Shown: in pieces, positions 14,282 to 26,805 of the stretch
Position numbering within the stretch: the stretch's first letter is position 1
Layout of the letters: every line of letters begins with the position of its first letter
Origin: Karalla daura
Taxonomy: Eukaryota; Chordata; Actinopteri; Chaetodontiformes; Leiognathidae
Length of the DNA stretch: 64,000 bases
Direction: 5' to 3'
NCBI GenBank assembly: GCA_029224185.1
Contig: CM055188.1
Location: 13,305,997 to 13,369,996 of the forward strand
Notes under the pieces: model-generated
The model's database searches: none
Seen by the model: only the letters and a program-made list of their open reading frames with translations
Told to the model about the DNA's origin: nothing
Program-made: the position numbers and the translations under genes

Positions 14282-14322
14282 CAGTGGCTGTTGAGGCAAA
14301 AGAAATGCAGCTTTGGGTTAGG

Positions 14323-14492
<170 letters not shown>

Positions 14493-14536
14493 AATTGCTT
14501 GTGTTTACTCACAGTCTATCTCTCCCTCTCTCTTTC

Positions 14537-14558
14537 TACACACACACACACACACACA
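14537..14558. repeat. (AC)n microsatellite
   Basis: A short AC tract closing the 13.9-14.6 kb cluster. Confidence 0.9.
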
Positions 14559-15521
14559 GTGGCAGTAAATAACAGGGAAGTCTTGGTTCACTAGAAACAC
14601 ATCTGTGGATTTACACACTCACCAAGTCATTCATAACTATCAGGAAAAGAGTTTTTTTCTTTCTTGGGTTCTAAAAAGCTCTTCCCACAATGCACCATCG
14701 CTTCTGGTGTTTCCTTAAGGCAGAGTTCATTCAGTTTAAACATCATTCACTCAAACCTGAGTTATTGTCGCTCGATTGGTTCTGCTCGGTGCGGTGGGTT
14801 CAGCCACAGCTACAGACAGAGTGTGTTTGGATGTGGAGGTCGCTGCCGCAGTCCTACGCTGGCTCGCCGCCGTTTGCTTTATGGCCTGCACTGAACTTTT
14901 AGCCTCTGGCTGCTTCCTGGCGTTCTGGGGTTCAGAGAAAAAAAAAAAAAAAAAAGAAAAAGAAAAAAAGATCTGCTGCCACTGCACCAAGCAGTGGCGT
15001 TGAATGTGTTCATCAATATTTTGCTGGCAGAGTTGAACTCTGAGGCTCGGGGGCAGGTAGCCACATTTTATGCAGGAAGTGACATAATTGCGTACATGAA
15101 CGTGGTAACGGGAGGGCATTGTTGAAAATGGCACCACTCCTTATTTACCCACTGGGCTTAGGTTTCACACAAGGGCCACATCTAATAAAATTTAACAAAA
15201 CATACCTGTATTCTGTTCAAATCCCAACACGAGTAGCAGTGGAGTTCACTTGACAGCTGATACTCCTGCAAACAGTCCCACAGGAAGTGGCTCTGGTTCT
15301 CTCTACGCGCGCTCAAGAGCAGGAAGTTATGGCCTTGGTACCACAGTGGGCTCAGGTTTAATAATGCTCCCTTTGCTGGCACTCACTGCGATCCCCAGTG
15401 ACACGTTATGGGGGTGAAAAGAGAATTTAGCACAGTTAAAATGATATGAATGAAATATCTACTGCCAGTTCTTCATTTTAAAGCAAAAAGGCAGCTTAAT
15501 GATGTTCTGCACTCCAGAACA

Positions 15522-15690
15522 GTGACTGCATTTACATGGACAGCGACATTAAGGATATCAAATCTTTATATCATGGTGGTAACATGAGCTGCTTTTAAAG
15601 AAATGCCATTCATATTCCTGTACATGCTTGAGAGCACAGTAGGAATAACGCCTAGTATCGCCTCCATGTTACATTCACTATTATGAGTAC
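15522..15690 (+). repeat. Window-internal dispersed repeat, copy A
   Basis: GTGACTGCATTTACATGGAC followed by AGCGACATT closely matches 45601-45628. Further on, GCTTGAGAGCACAGTAGGAATAACGCC resembles GCTTGAGAGCATGGTGGGATTAATACC near 23308. This looks like one old mobile-element family, probably a non-autonomous DNA element. Confidence 0.4.
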
Positions 15691-16304
15691 GTCAATCATG
15701 ATCATATTGTGCTTTACACTGATTTAGATTGAGTGCAGAAGCAAATTGGATTGAAATACATGACTGGAGATTGCACTTTGCAAAAAAAGAAAAAACGATC
15801 AATCAACAAACTAATTTCAGCAAAAGTGACTGCAGGAGATAAAACTTCATGCAGACCAGAGTCATTTTCTCCAAAAGGGCTTCTACATATGCATGATTTT
15901 TGGTTCCCCATCTCTACTGTGCTTCACACCTACCAGATTCTGGCTCTGTTTCAGGATCTCAGGGCCTCAGGGTCCCCTCGATAACAAGCCTGTGTTCATA
16001 CCAGTTAACGGGAACTAAAATTCCTTTTAAGGAACTTATAAAGAGATTTTGCAGACTCTTTCCATAATCTTCAACCTTGTACCTGACCTGTGAACACTCT
16101 ATTTGGCATGAATTGAAGAGATGACTTCAAACTAACCCTGTTCATAATCTCACAATAGGGTTTCATCTCAACCCTTCTACATTATCCTGTAAATCATTTA
16201 GATTTTGCTTACCTGAGAATCTAGTTGTTGTGCTGCTCACTGTCCTCCACTTTCAGTGTGGGTATTGTCCATGACTTCCAGCACAAGCTTGTTGGTCAGC
16301 TTTA

Positions 16305-16870
16305 CATTTTTTATTATTTGTATAGCACCATCCTTCACAAGGCATTTCACAGTGCTTTACAGAGAAACAGTAGAAACATTTAGAACATGTGGACAAAGAA
16401 GCACTTTGAAAACAGCAAATTACAAAGTAGAAGTGAATGAGAGTGACTATAGGAAAGCTGTAAACAATAATGTTTTCAGCTCTGATTTAAATGAGCTGAC
16501 TATTTATCAACATCTCAGGTGTTCAGGGAGTTTGTTCCACAGGTGAGGACCACAGAAGCTAAATGCAGCTTCACCCTGCTTGGTTCTGACCCTAGAGACA
16601 CTGAGTAGACCTGTCCCTGATGACCTGAGGGGTCTGGATGCTTTGAACCCACCCAGCAGCTCTGACTTTTATGCCCAATTTATGCCCAAGACCATTCATT
16701 GACTTGTCGAACAGCAACAGGATTTTAAAACTGGATCCTTTGACACACAGGAAGCCAGTGCAGGGATTTAAGGACCGGTGTAATACGGTCCATTTTCTTG
16801 CTGTTGGTCAGGACTCTGGCAGGAGCATTCAGGATGAGCTGCAGCTGCTTAGGGCAAAGAGGGTTCAAGT
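16305..16870 (+). repeat. Long dispersed teleost repeat relict
   Basis: Runs such as TTTGTATAGCACCATCCTTCACAAGGC, CACAGTGCTTTACAGAGAAACAG, GGAGTTTGTTCCACAGGTGAGGACC, GCAACAGGATTTTAAAACTGG, GAAGCCAGTGCAGGGATTTAAGGACCGGTGTAATACGGTC and GGATGAGCTGCAGCTGCTTA occur in this order in a widespread fish interspersed element that I recognise but cannot name with confidence. No intact reading frame survives. Confidence 0.55.
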
Positions 16871-19009
16871 TCATGTTGTGCTCTGCTGTGTGAGCTGTGT
16901 GCAAGTGAACAGATGAACTATGTTCATGGAAAACTGATAAATAGAACAGTAAGGAGAAGGAACCAAAAGTTCCACCAATATGTCATCCACGATCCATGAC
17001 CTTTATGCAATGACAATACACCAAACACTTCTTCTTTGTTTTCCTTCCATATTTTTCTCCCACAGCTTCTTCATCTACCTCTCTTGTCACATCTTGGATC
17101 GAGATACCGCAGATGATGTCTTGGTTAATTTTTGGTTCCAGCTTAGAAACAATCTTTTCAGGTTCTGAAACAGTTTATTTTGGGGGCAATCACACAGGCT
17201 GATTCTAAATTAAGTTCAAGACATGAAGCCAAGACAAAGCCTTGCTGGTGTGAAAGCCCTCCACTCAAGCTTCAAAGCAGCGATGGGTTCGCTCAGGGTT
17301 TGTGTCTGTGCTGATTGGAGTGGACAGGGAAGGATTCATCTCTCTCACGGAGATGCTGCTGACTCCGCACACAGCTCTGACATTCAGAGGCTCCACATGA
17401 TGCATTTAAGCAACTGCATATGTTCTCTGTTGTATGTTTGCAGACAGATCTTTCATGTTGACGCACGAGGGCTTTGGTTGTTCACCAGCTTTGTGATGCA
17501 CGTGTTTTTTTGCTAACAAGTAGAGCAATAAGTGGAGAAGATACACAACATGGTTGAAAATAACAGGCTGGAAAACATTACAACGAAATTATTTTATCAG
17601 GAAATGGTCACATTTGAGCGGACAGACACGAAGGAGTTGCGGCTCTGTTACACAAACCAGAGATGGAGTCATGTAATGAGGTCAAAGGTCGGCTAACAAA
17701 GACTGCATGTGGACGTAACCAGAACACTGTGTCTCATTTCTTCATCAGTTTTTTTTTTGTTATGCAACTGGGACACAACATGAGTGTCTAAATAAAACAA
17801 GTGTCTACCAGGAGCTTCTTTGTTAGACTCTGGATATGCGTCTTCCTAATCTCAAACAAACAGACAGACAGCCAGGTGACCAGGCGAGCAGATACGCTGA
17901 CAAACACGTGGCTTAACTCTGTTTTGTTCCTGTGGTGAGTAAATGTCATGTGTTATTTCTGTACATGGATCAGGTTAAGTGCAGTGTGTGTACAGTATGT
18001 AATGCCAGTGTGTGCATTATATGTGTGCAAACAGGGCAGGAGTGTGAGCACTGGACACGGGCTTTTGATCTATGTGCACACTTCACTTCTCTGCATCAAC
18101 AAGGAAAAAGTCTGAAATAAACTGTGGCGGCGAGCAGGACCATGACACCGCAGCCCACGCTGCAGACGTCTGTAGAGCTATGAACACGGTAAGAAATTGT
18201 AGGTGTGTTGATCCACCCTTAAATAAGACATGATGAGGAGTCTGGAAGTGACTTAGCTGGTTATGGTGCGTGTCGCGTGCGTCAGCTGGAAGCTTCGCTG
18301 CGTGTCGCCTCATTGCTGTTGACATCTGTTTGAAGAAACAGTCCCACAGTTAGTTGAGTAAATACACTCAGTAACAGTGTCATGTCTGGAGGATTGTGAC
18401 GTGTGTTTAACCATCCGATTGAATGTGAATGTAGCGACGTGTAGCTTTGTTGTTCAGGACAAAGTTCCCCTATGGGACAGTAATGTTACTCTATGATATA
18501 TGAAATCACAGCCAGCAGACACTTAGCTTTGCAGAGGAAAAATCTGCAATAAATTATTTTTTTGGAGTTGAACGATATCCTGATTATTTTCTCAATTTAT
18601 CAGTAAGTTGGTTGCTGGGTCCATTTCACTATTAGCACAATTCTGTAAAACACAGACAACATTTTCTTTTTCAGAAGCTCAAATGAACTAAATTATTTAT
18701 TCAAAAGTGTTCAGATCTGTTACACGGTGATTAGCAGTTGAATAATCATCTTACGTTTCAGCTCTGCTGGTAATCAATTAAGACGTTGATTCAGTTATTT
18801 GTGTCAGTCACAAAGGGAATATGTCGTCAGAGGGCAGACAGACAAACAGTTGAGCAGAGAGACAGATGAAAAAGAAAACCACACTAATCCAAACATTTGG
18901 TTCTTGGTTGTTTCACTCACTAAGAGGTTGACCATTGTGTTTCACAGTGAAATACCTCTTGTTGGTTTGCTGTGAAAATTAGCTGCACAATATTAATAAA
19001 AAAAATAGT

Positions 19010-19165
19010 CCAAACATCCATTATCTTACCCACTTTGTACCCAAAGTGCCCACGGGTATGCTGGTGACTTTTCCACCTCACACATGGTAAAGGCAGGGAA
19101 TAAACACACACACAGGACACACACACATCATTCACTCTCTCACTAACGGGAGTTTAGGGCCTCCA
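19010..19165 (-). mobile_element. SINE relict (3' body)
   Basis: CATCCATTATCTTACCCACTTTGTACCC and, 90 bp on, CACACACATCATTCACTCTCTCAC...TTTAGGGCCTCCAACTGACCTGAATGCACATTTTT follow the minus-strand layout of the fish SINE tail and body. Strongly diverged. Confidence 0.45.
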
Positions 19166-19320
19166 ACTGACCTGAATGCACATTTTTAGATGTACCTTTC
19201 AGCAAATATTACAGTGCTACATCACTAAGAACGTGGCAAACATTACAGCTAAAGAAGTGTGGATGTGGATGCACACTACAGAGATGAATGACCAAGCTTC
19301 ATTTGTAACACATGCACACA

Positions 19321-19324
19321 TGCA

Positions 19325-19381
<57 letters not shown>

Positions 19382-19416
19382 ACACACACACACACATGCA
19401 CACGCACACGGAAGCA
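19321..19416. repeat. (CA)n microsatellite, interrupted
   Basis: A CA tract (about 19327-19378), an AAT interruption, then shorter CA and CACG pieces. Confidence 0.93.
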
Positions 19417-20600
19417 CACACACGCCCTCTTTCTCCTCTCATAATATTTGCAGGCCACCCTGTGGTGATATTTATTTTGTCATTTCTGTGGTTTTATAGA
19501 GTTTATTGCAGTGCACTGGCTCCACGTGGTTTAACAGTGTTTATAAAGAGCTAAGAGTGGAAGAGAGGCCTGACCCTGTGTGGGTGTGTGTAGTCTATGT
19601 TTGTGTGTCTAATTGTGCTGGTGCTGCATGGTAGCCCTGTTGGCTGCTGTCATTCACAGATTTGACAGGTAGAGATAAATAAGAGTGATGTGAGGTTCGT
19701 CACATAGCACGTAAAGCTTGTGTGCATGTGTGTGTGTGTGTGTGTGCATTCAATGCGTGTGTGTATGTGCATTATTTTGTATCTAGTCATTCAAAACTTT
19801 TGAGCCTCTCTTGAGAAGTCATCTGTTCCATGCTTCTTGGACTTAAGAAGGGCTGAATTAATGCAACAGGAAGAACAGGTAAACAAATGTGGAGATCCTG
19901 GTCTGGGACCTGTTGAGTCTTGGAGACTCGGGACGAGGGATGTGAAGTTCCGGGTTTGAAAGCCCTGTGACTTTTTATATGATAAATTTTATTTGCTTAT
20001 CTTAACATTATCTTATTAATTTTAGTTTAATGATTTAAAGTGTTTTAATATGTGATTTTTTTAAATTTCCAATATCTTTCCTTGCCTCTGTAAAGTACTA
20101 TTAATTGCCTTATTTAAGAATGGTTACAAATAAACCTGCCTTACATGGCCTCGAAAGGTTAAAGATCATCATTGTCCTTTGAGTTTTCTACCAGGATGGA
20201 TGTTGTGATTATGGCATTAAGGAAATGAAGTTATGAAGTAACTATGAAGTTATGAAGTTAAGGAAATGAAAAATCACAGTTTACACAGCAGTGTCTTGTT
20301 CAGAATAATATCTCATTCTGGTTAAGATCAGAATATTGCTACAGAAGCAAAGCCATAAATCTAAAACAGAAACATAAACGTTCAAACATAATGTCTGAAC
20401 AGACAGAAAAGCAGATGTCCGTGAATGACTTTAAACGACAGAACTTCATGAGGTTGAAGTCATCCAGGTGTAGCATACTGCTCATGTCTGGTTGGGAAAA
20501 GGTTGAGACAGGATGATGGGTCAGTCCCTAAAACTGAGGACACATCATATCCGGCGTAGACGACACTTGAGACCTTGTTTTTTTGTGCATCTTTAGTACA

Positions 20601-20602
<2 letters not shown>

Positions 20603-20635
<33 letters not shown>

Positions 20636-20866
20636 GTGTGTGTGCGCTTCTGTGTGCACTGTTTCTGCAGGTGCTGGCCATATTGAGAAAGAGAAGACTA
20701 AGAAGGAAGGCGAAGGCGAGGCGACAGGTACTTGGCAGCTCATGAGCAGAGTAATGCTGCTTAAATAGCCCACTCTCCCACACATGCATGGACACACTTT
20801 CAAGAGTCATACGACACACACACAGGCATACACACACAAAATCACACACACACACACACACACACT
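20603..20866. repeat. GT tract and oppositely read CA tract flanking about 200 bp
   Basis: GT repeats at about 20603-20632 and CA repeats at about 20815-20864 flank unique sequence, so the pair forms an inverted repeat. Confidence 0.85.
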
Positions 20867-20997
20867 GCTGTGAACAGAAACACATCTTAGCATGTGCAAA
20901 AAATTAAATAGATGCATGAAAAGAGATAAAAAATCACACACTTGTGGATAAAAGACTTGTGGATACAAAGCTGGACACTTGGAGATGCCAAGTTAGT

Positions 20998-21124
<127 letters not shown>

Positions 21125-21957
21125 TCTAAAGTGAATGTTAAAAATGTTGTGAGGGTGTGTCAAAGACATCTGTATCTACCGAGATTAACGTGCTAGTGTC
21201 TACCTCTTTGAACCTCTAGGAGGCGGCATTCCAATCGTACAATGCTAACAGATACAGTGTTAAACGCAGTAAATTTTACTCTGTCCTTTCTCTTTCACAT
21301 GAAGGTCTTGTGCCAAGTCTAGACCCGAGTTTGCAGACCGACTTTTTGGCACTTTATATAATTTGAAGCATTCTTCACTGCCTTCTGGACTGTCAACTCC
21401 GTGGTAAAACAACCCGATGTCCAATCAGACAATGATATTTACAGCAGACCTCAGGGGTCCCTACTGAGCCCAGTACTGAGCCCAGCCACTCAGAGCTGTT
21501 GAAGACTCTTGGATGAAGGTGGAACATCTGAAAGAATGTGCAACAAATTCTGCAACAACCCAAACTCCATGGGTTGTGATGAACCATGCATCCACAGAGA
21601 TGTTGGAGAGAAGGACAGTATTTGCACTGGACACACATGTGGACATTAGAGAATGTACTGATACACAATACATTTCTTCAGATCAGACACTGAGGTCATT
21701 TTCCCCAACTGTGGCAGAAAAATAGCTTTACAATTTTTTGTTTCTCCCTTTTACTGAATTAAGATGACCTTTGTGGCCAAGTTGTGAAGATATTCTACCC
21801 CATGTCTTCTTTCTCCTCTCATTTCATGGCTCACCTGTCACACAGACCTCGTCAGGCTAGCTGACAGTAGCTACAGGTAAAAAGCAGTGGTTTGCGGTCA
21901 CTCTGGTGGTGTGCACAGAAAAGATTGCACAGATCCACAAACACCTGAGCACAAATG

Positions 21958-22160
21958 TGCACACACAAAGATACACACACACATACACACACACACCACA
22001 GCTCTTTGCTCCACACAGATGGGAATCCCAGATTTACTGCAGTCTGGAAGCGACAGAGTAAGTGAGCTGTTGTTCTCTCTGTCTCTTTCACACACGTGCA
22101 AACCATATACGCACACACACAAACGCACACATGCATGCGCACGCACACACACACACACAG
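21958..22160. repeat. CA-rich low-complexity region
   Basis: Several short CA tracts (about 21958-21995, 22111-22158) lie among unique sequence. Confidence 0.8.
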
Positions 22161-22311
22161 ATTCTCAATAAATTGAAAAGATGTAACCATTCACTCACAT
22201 ATCTGCATATGATGCATTCACACTTATATTACTCAAGCTTTTATACAACACATACACGCAGGCACCCAAAGCCTTACTACACACTCATTGTCTGACTCTA
22301 CTCACACATGT

Positions 22312-22315
22312 GCAG

Positions 22316-22353
<38 letters not shown>
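22312..22353. repeat. (CA)n microsatellite
   Basis: An almost uninterrupted CA tract. Confidence 0.93.
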
Positions 22354-22355
<2 letters not shown>

Positions 22356-22564
22356 AGAAGGAGAGAGCAGCAGTGTTGTGGTTCAGGATGCAAATAGGAG
22401 GAAACAGACAAATTATCTGTCTCTCCTGGAATGCCTTGATGGAGACGAGCGTCGGCCAAATGCTGCGACTGGAGACTGTTAAAGAATTCGTACCTCCCGT
22501 GTTTCCTCTCTGCCCTCGCACAGAGGAGGCTCAACATGCTAACTTTCTGAATGAAAACAGCCTG

Positions 22565-22632
22565 TGCACACATGCATGCATGTGTGTGTGCATGCATGTG
22601 TGCGTGCATGCATATCTGTGTGTGTGCGTACA
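22565..22632. repeat. CATG/GT-rich low-complexity stretch
   Basis: Alternating CATGCATG and GTGTGTG words. Purine-pyrimidine alternation favours Z-DNA-type structure. Confidence 0.7.
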
Positions 22633-23372
22633 GGCACGAGTGCTCAGCAGTGTGAAACTTGGACGTCTGGGCCACTCTTGCTTCTTTTTCTCTGTATGCT
22701 GACTATGATAAATAGAGCAGTCAACCACAGTGTCGGAGACAGACTGTTGGTGAAGCGCTGAAGTAATTATCTGTAACATTTTCATATAAATAAATGTCTG
22801 CTTTGCTTCTCTCTCTATTTCCGAATTGAATTTACAACCCGCTGATTGATTAACAGGTCGTCTTTGGAGAGAGCAGCCAAAGACACCCAGGCAGGAAGAG
22901 CTTCACGCTGAAAGCACCAGAAAATACTGAGAATGGAAAAGATTTTGTGTGTGTTCTTTGCCAAACATTCAACACAGCCCACACAAACTTACAAGACACC
23001 GCTATCAATCCAAATAAATTAAACCAGCACCTCGCAGGATCACATATACAAACCAAAAAGAGCAGTTACTAGCAACATTGTCTGTGTTTCTCTGCACTTT
23101 CAAGTAACTGAAAGCATTGGTGTGCTGAATTTCAAATGAACCAAACGGTGAAAAGAAATTGTATTAGCCTGCAGATTATTATCTTTATGTTTTAGTTCAT
23201 TGGGCATGTCTTGCGCTTCTGGTGTTTTAGTATCCAATTTATGTCTATATCACTGTTGAGAGCATTAAGTTTTGTTTTTGATGGAGTCGTTACAATCTTG
23301 TTTAAAAGCTTGAGAGCATGGTGGGATTAATACCTGCTGCATCACATTCCTCACTAAAGTCAACCTTAGTCT

Positions 23373-23427
23373 TACTTTGTCATATTGAAATATGACAAAG
23401 TGAAACTATGGTCAATGTCCATAGTTT
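23373..23427. repeat. Two adjacent perfect hairpins
   Basis: ACTTTGTCATATT/AATATGACAAAGT with a 2-nt centre (23374-23401) is followed after one base by AAACTATGG/CCATAGTTT around a 7-nt loop (23403-23427). Confidence 0.85.
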
Positions 23428-24166
23428 ATAGCCTCTTTTCCCCTTGTTTTTTGATTTCGCCATCCAGTGTTGTTCTAAATTGCCCCGCCTTGTTTTTCGT
23501 TTCCACCAATTAGATCCTTTCACTCATGGCCTCCCAGATGCCCCTCCGATCTGATTAGATCTCGTTCAAAAGTTCTGTCTTTTGGTCTGTTCTTAGCCAT
23601 TTATTTTTTTTATTGTTTATTGGGGTGAGTGTCTGTTCCCATGCTCATGTTTTTCAATCTTAGCTGGATTTGAGAGAGTTTTGTTTGACCCTTGTCTTTT
23701 GGTTTTGTTCATATGCCTTATTGTATTCAAATTCAAAACTCATATTGTGTTTGCACTGTTTCTTCTAAGCTGATTATGTATTTAAGTCCTCATAAAAAAT
23801 CCTTTTAATGTTTGATGTGTGAGCAGGTAAGATGAATCTAATCTTGTTCATGCTTAACTAGGGAAGCTAAACAGACCTATGCTAAATATAGCTATCTTAT
23901 CTCAGTTTACCTTTATACTAGAAGCAGGAGAAATCAGTTTGGCCAGATTAATATTCCTCCTTAGCTTTAGGGAAGCTCTGAGACATTATATGAACTGAGT
24001 ATTTTGTTATTATCTTAAAACGAAGATAGTAGATTCTTCCATTTTGTCATGCTTCTGGATTAATGATTGCGATTGTGATCTCAAACTGAAGCTTGGTCCC
24101 TGACTGTGACATTAATATTTTTCTCTTAAGCCACATTGAGTTAAAGCACACAGGTTGTTTTACTTC

Positions 24167-24293
<127 letters not shown>

Positions 24294-25318
24294 AAAGATT
24301 TCTGGCAACCAGAGGAAGGTACGAGTGGAGTTGTTGTGATTAATGAATCACCGGTAATAATATCTCTTCTTTTCAACACCTGGTAATGATAATGGTTCAC
24401 AGAGTGAGGCGTTGCGTCTGATTGTGTGTGTGTGCATGGGTGTGTATCTCCATTATCTGTTGGGTTCTGTGTGTGGCCATGAAAATCTGTGAGGGTGAGA
24501 GAGAAGGAGAGATTTCACCCGTTCTTCATGATAAAACTTTATCCTCCTCAGAGCCACGTCTGTGACTTACTGCACAAAAACATGTGCTAAAAATGGGTGA
24601 AAAGGTGCTTTTTATAAAGTTAGTTGTAAATAAAAATCAAGCTAATTTGATTTGCAGCTTCTGTAGGAAAATGTGTGAAATGAAGGAGGAGGGTAACTTT
24701 CCAGAAACTGTCTATCCACATACATACGCAGCTGATGTCACCTGTTTTTACAGACGTTTGTTTTATCCACAAGATGAATCCTTGTGACTCTCCCTGTAAC
24801 CTTTGATCACATTTACAGTTGTTAATTGTAAATTTAATCAATTTCAGCAACTATTGCTATCAGTGCTGTCCATGTAAAGGTAGCAAGACATGGTGATATA
24901 AAGCTAACCCTTTCTCCAGACACTGTTTTTATAGAGGACGGCTTTGCACAGCAAATCCACAGCCTCTGTTGACTACCCACACATATTTCTCATTGACCTC
25001 TCAGCTGCTGGAGAAGCAGCAGCCTTTTGCTTCAGCTTGATAAGGTGCTCACAAACATAAAATAGATGAGAAAACGGCAGTTTCCTAACAGGAACCACCA
25101 GGTAAAGATGCAGCTGTCGTCTCTTTCTCAGGTAGCAACACACTACCGTGGTGCTTCTGCTCTTACACTCAACAAGTGAATAGAAATGAATAGACCCACT
25201 GTATCCTAACACGAAACACGTCTGCTTCGATCCAATGCCTTCCAGGCCCGAGTTTGCACTGAAAAGAGAGCTATGTTTTCACAGCAGAACAGAAATTGTG
25301 GCTTTTTCTGAGTGATTC

Positions 25319-25367
25319 CTGGAGGAGGAGGAGGAGGAGGAGGAAGAGGAGGAGGAGGAGGAGGAGG
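25319..25367. repeat. (GGA)n trinucleotide tract
   Basis: GGA repeats with one GAAGA interruption. Purine-only and untranslated as far as I can see. Confidence 0.93.
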
Positions 25368-25556
25368 GCGAAGCAGCAGCGCGGCACTAATTCATGATAA
25401 AAAGTTGGAGGTTAAAACTGGATTGAAAATGTACTCAGCTGCGCTTCTGCCAAGGCTCCGAGAGGCTGAACTCTGAAGAAAAATAACCCCCTTCTGGGCT
25501 GTACATTTACACTGTAACCTGGTCTGTATGCTTTAAAAATCCACCCTGTTCAGTGC

Positions 25557-25567
25557 ATGCACACACA

Positions 25568-25614
<47 letters not shown>

Positions 25615-25627
25615 ACACACACACACA
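25557..25627. repeat. (CA)n microsatellite
   Basis: A CA tract with TACA and CTCA interruptions. Confidence 0.93.
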
Positions 25628-26489
25628 AAGATGAAATACGTAACACACACATTCAGCACGTAAGTTAAATGAACTTAGTCATAATCTCATTCTTTTTGAA
25701 AACAACATATATGCACTTGTTTACTGATAAATATGAAAATGAAAAAAACGTCTACTCATGCACACAGACACACATAGATATTCACGCACACGCCCACATG
25801 CACGCCGGGAAAGACATACACAGCTGTGAACGTAGGTGTCATACACGCCGTGCCAGATAAAACGGCTCTGTTTTTCTTTTAGCAGCTATTGGCGCGACCA
25901 CATGATAAAATTCCTCCCTAACATCTGTCAAGGAAAAACCACAACCGCATTTACTAAAAAGTTAAACACCGGTCAGCCCCGCCAAGCCAGATCTGATAGC
26001 AATAAAACCCCAGCGAAAGAGGATTGGAAGGAGATGTGGTGAAAAAGACAACAGGGCACAAAAGAGAGATCCAGAGGTTGAAGGGGAGGCGGACATATAC
26101 GATGGGATTAATGAAACTACTGCCGGGCAAACATTGCCTGAAAAGAAACCAAATCAAAATATCTCTCAAAACTAGACAAAAGCACAGCACAAGGGACTTC
26201 AACACATATAAAAGCTGTTGAGGGAAATTTAGAACAAATAAAAAATGTTTATAATTTGCTGTTTCATCAGGAGACAAAGAGATGGTCAAAACATGAAATG
26301 GCACTTGACACTTTATGCCTAGATGGTGCCGGGTCAGGCCTCCAGTACAGGACACACTGAGCAAAGGCAGGAAACACACTCACCCACTCTTTCACACGCT
26401 TGTTTCTTTACTAATTAAAGCTAGCATTGGATTAGTATCGTTTACACATAGATTACACTTTCTGACTATTTATTTTCCACTACTGCAGC

Positions 26490-26740
26490 TGTGTTTTTAT
26501 CAGGGCTATTTCTGCACCAAAAAAAGTCACATTCACCCATTCATACACTGGGGGCAGAGGCTGTGCTACACAGTCCACCTGCTCAACAATCAGTCGTATC
26601 AACTATTCACGCAGTGATGAAACAGCACCAGGGGAGACATGGAGGCTGCAGGGGTCTGGGATGAACCACTGACCATCTTATGAGTAGGTGACAGTGGTCC
26701 CACTGGGCCACAGTCCACCTTTCCCTAGAACTTATTTTGC
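26490..26740 (-). repeat. Dispersed teleost repeat, tRNA-like end included
   Basis: CATTCACCCATTCATACACTGGGGGCAGAGGCTGTGCTACACAG, TGATGAAACAGC...GGGATGAACCACTGACC and GTGGTCCCACTGGGCCACAG match the minus-strand order of a repeat common in teleost genomes, whose plus strand starts near a gcggctgtggc/gagcggtcg head and carries ...gtgaatgggtgaatg. A second copy in the other orientation is at 42.4-42.6 kb. Confidence 0.5.
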
Positions 26741-26771
26741 TTCCCAAATTCAATGCTACAGGTGAACATGC

Positions 26772-26805
26772 TCCTTTGCACATGCTACATAGCATGTGCA
26801 AAGGA
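26772..26805. repeat. 34-bp near-perfect palindrome (16-bp arms)
   Basis: TCCTTTGCACATGCTA, a two-base centre CA, and TAGCATGTGCAAAGGA. It lies just right of the dispersed repeat at 26.5-26.74 kb. Confidence 0.9.
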
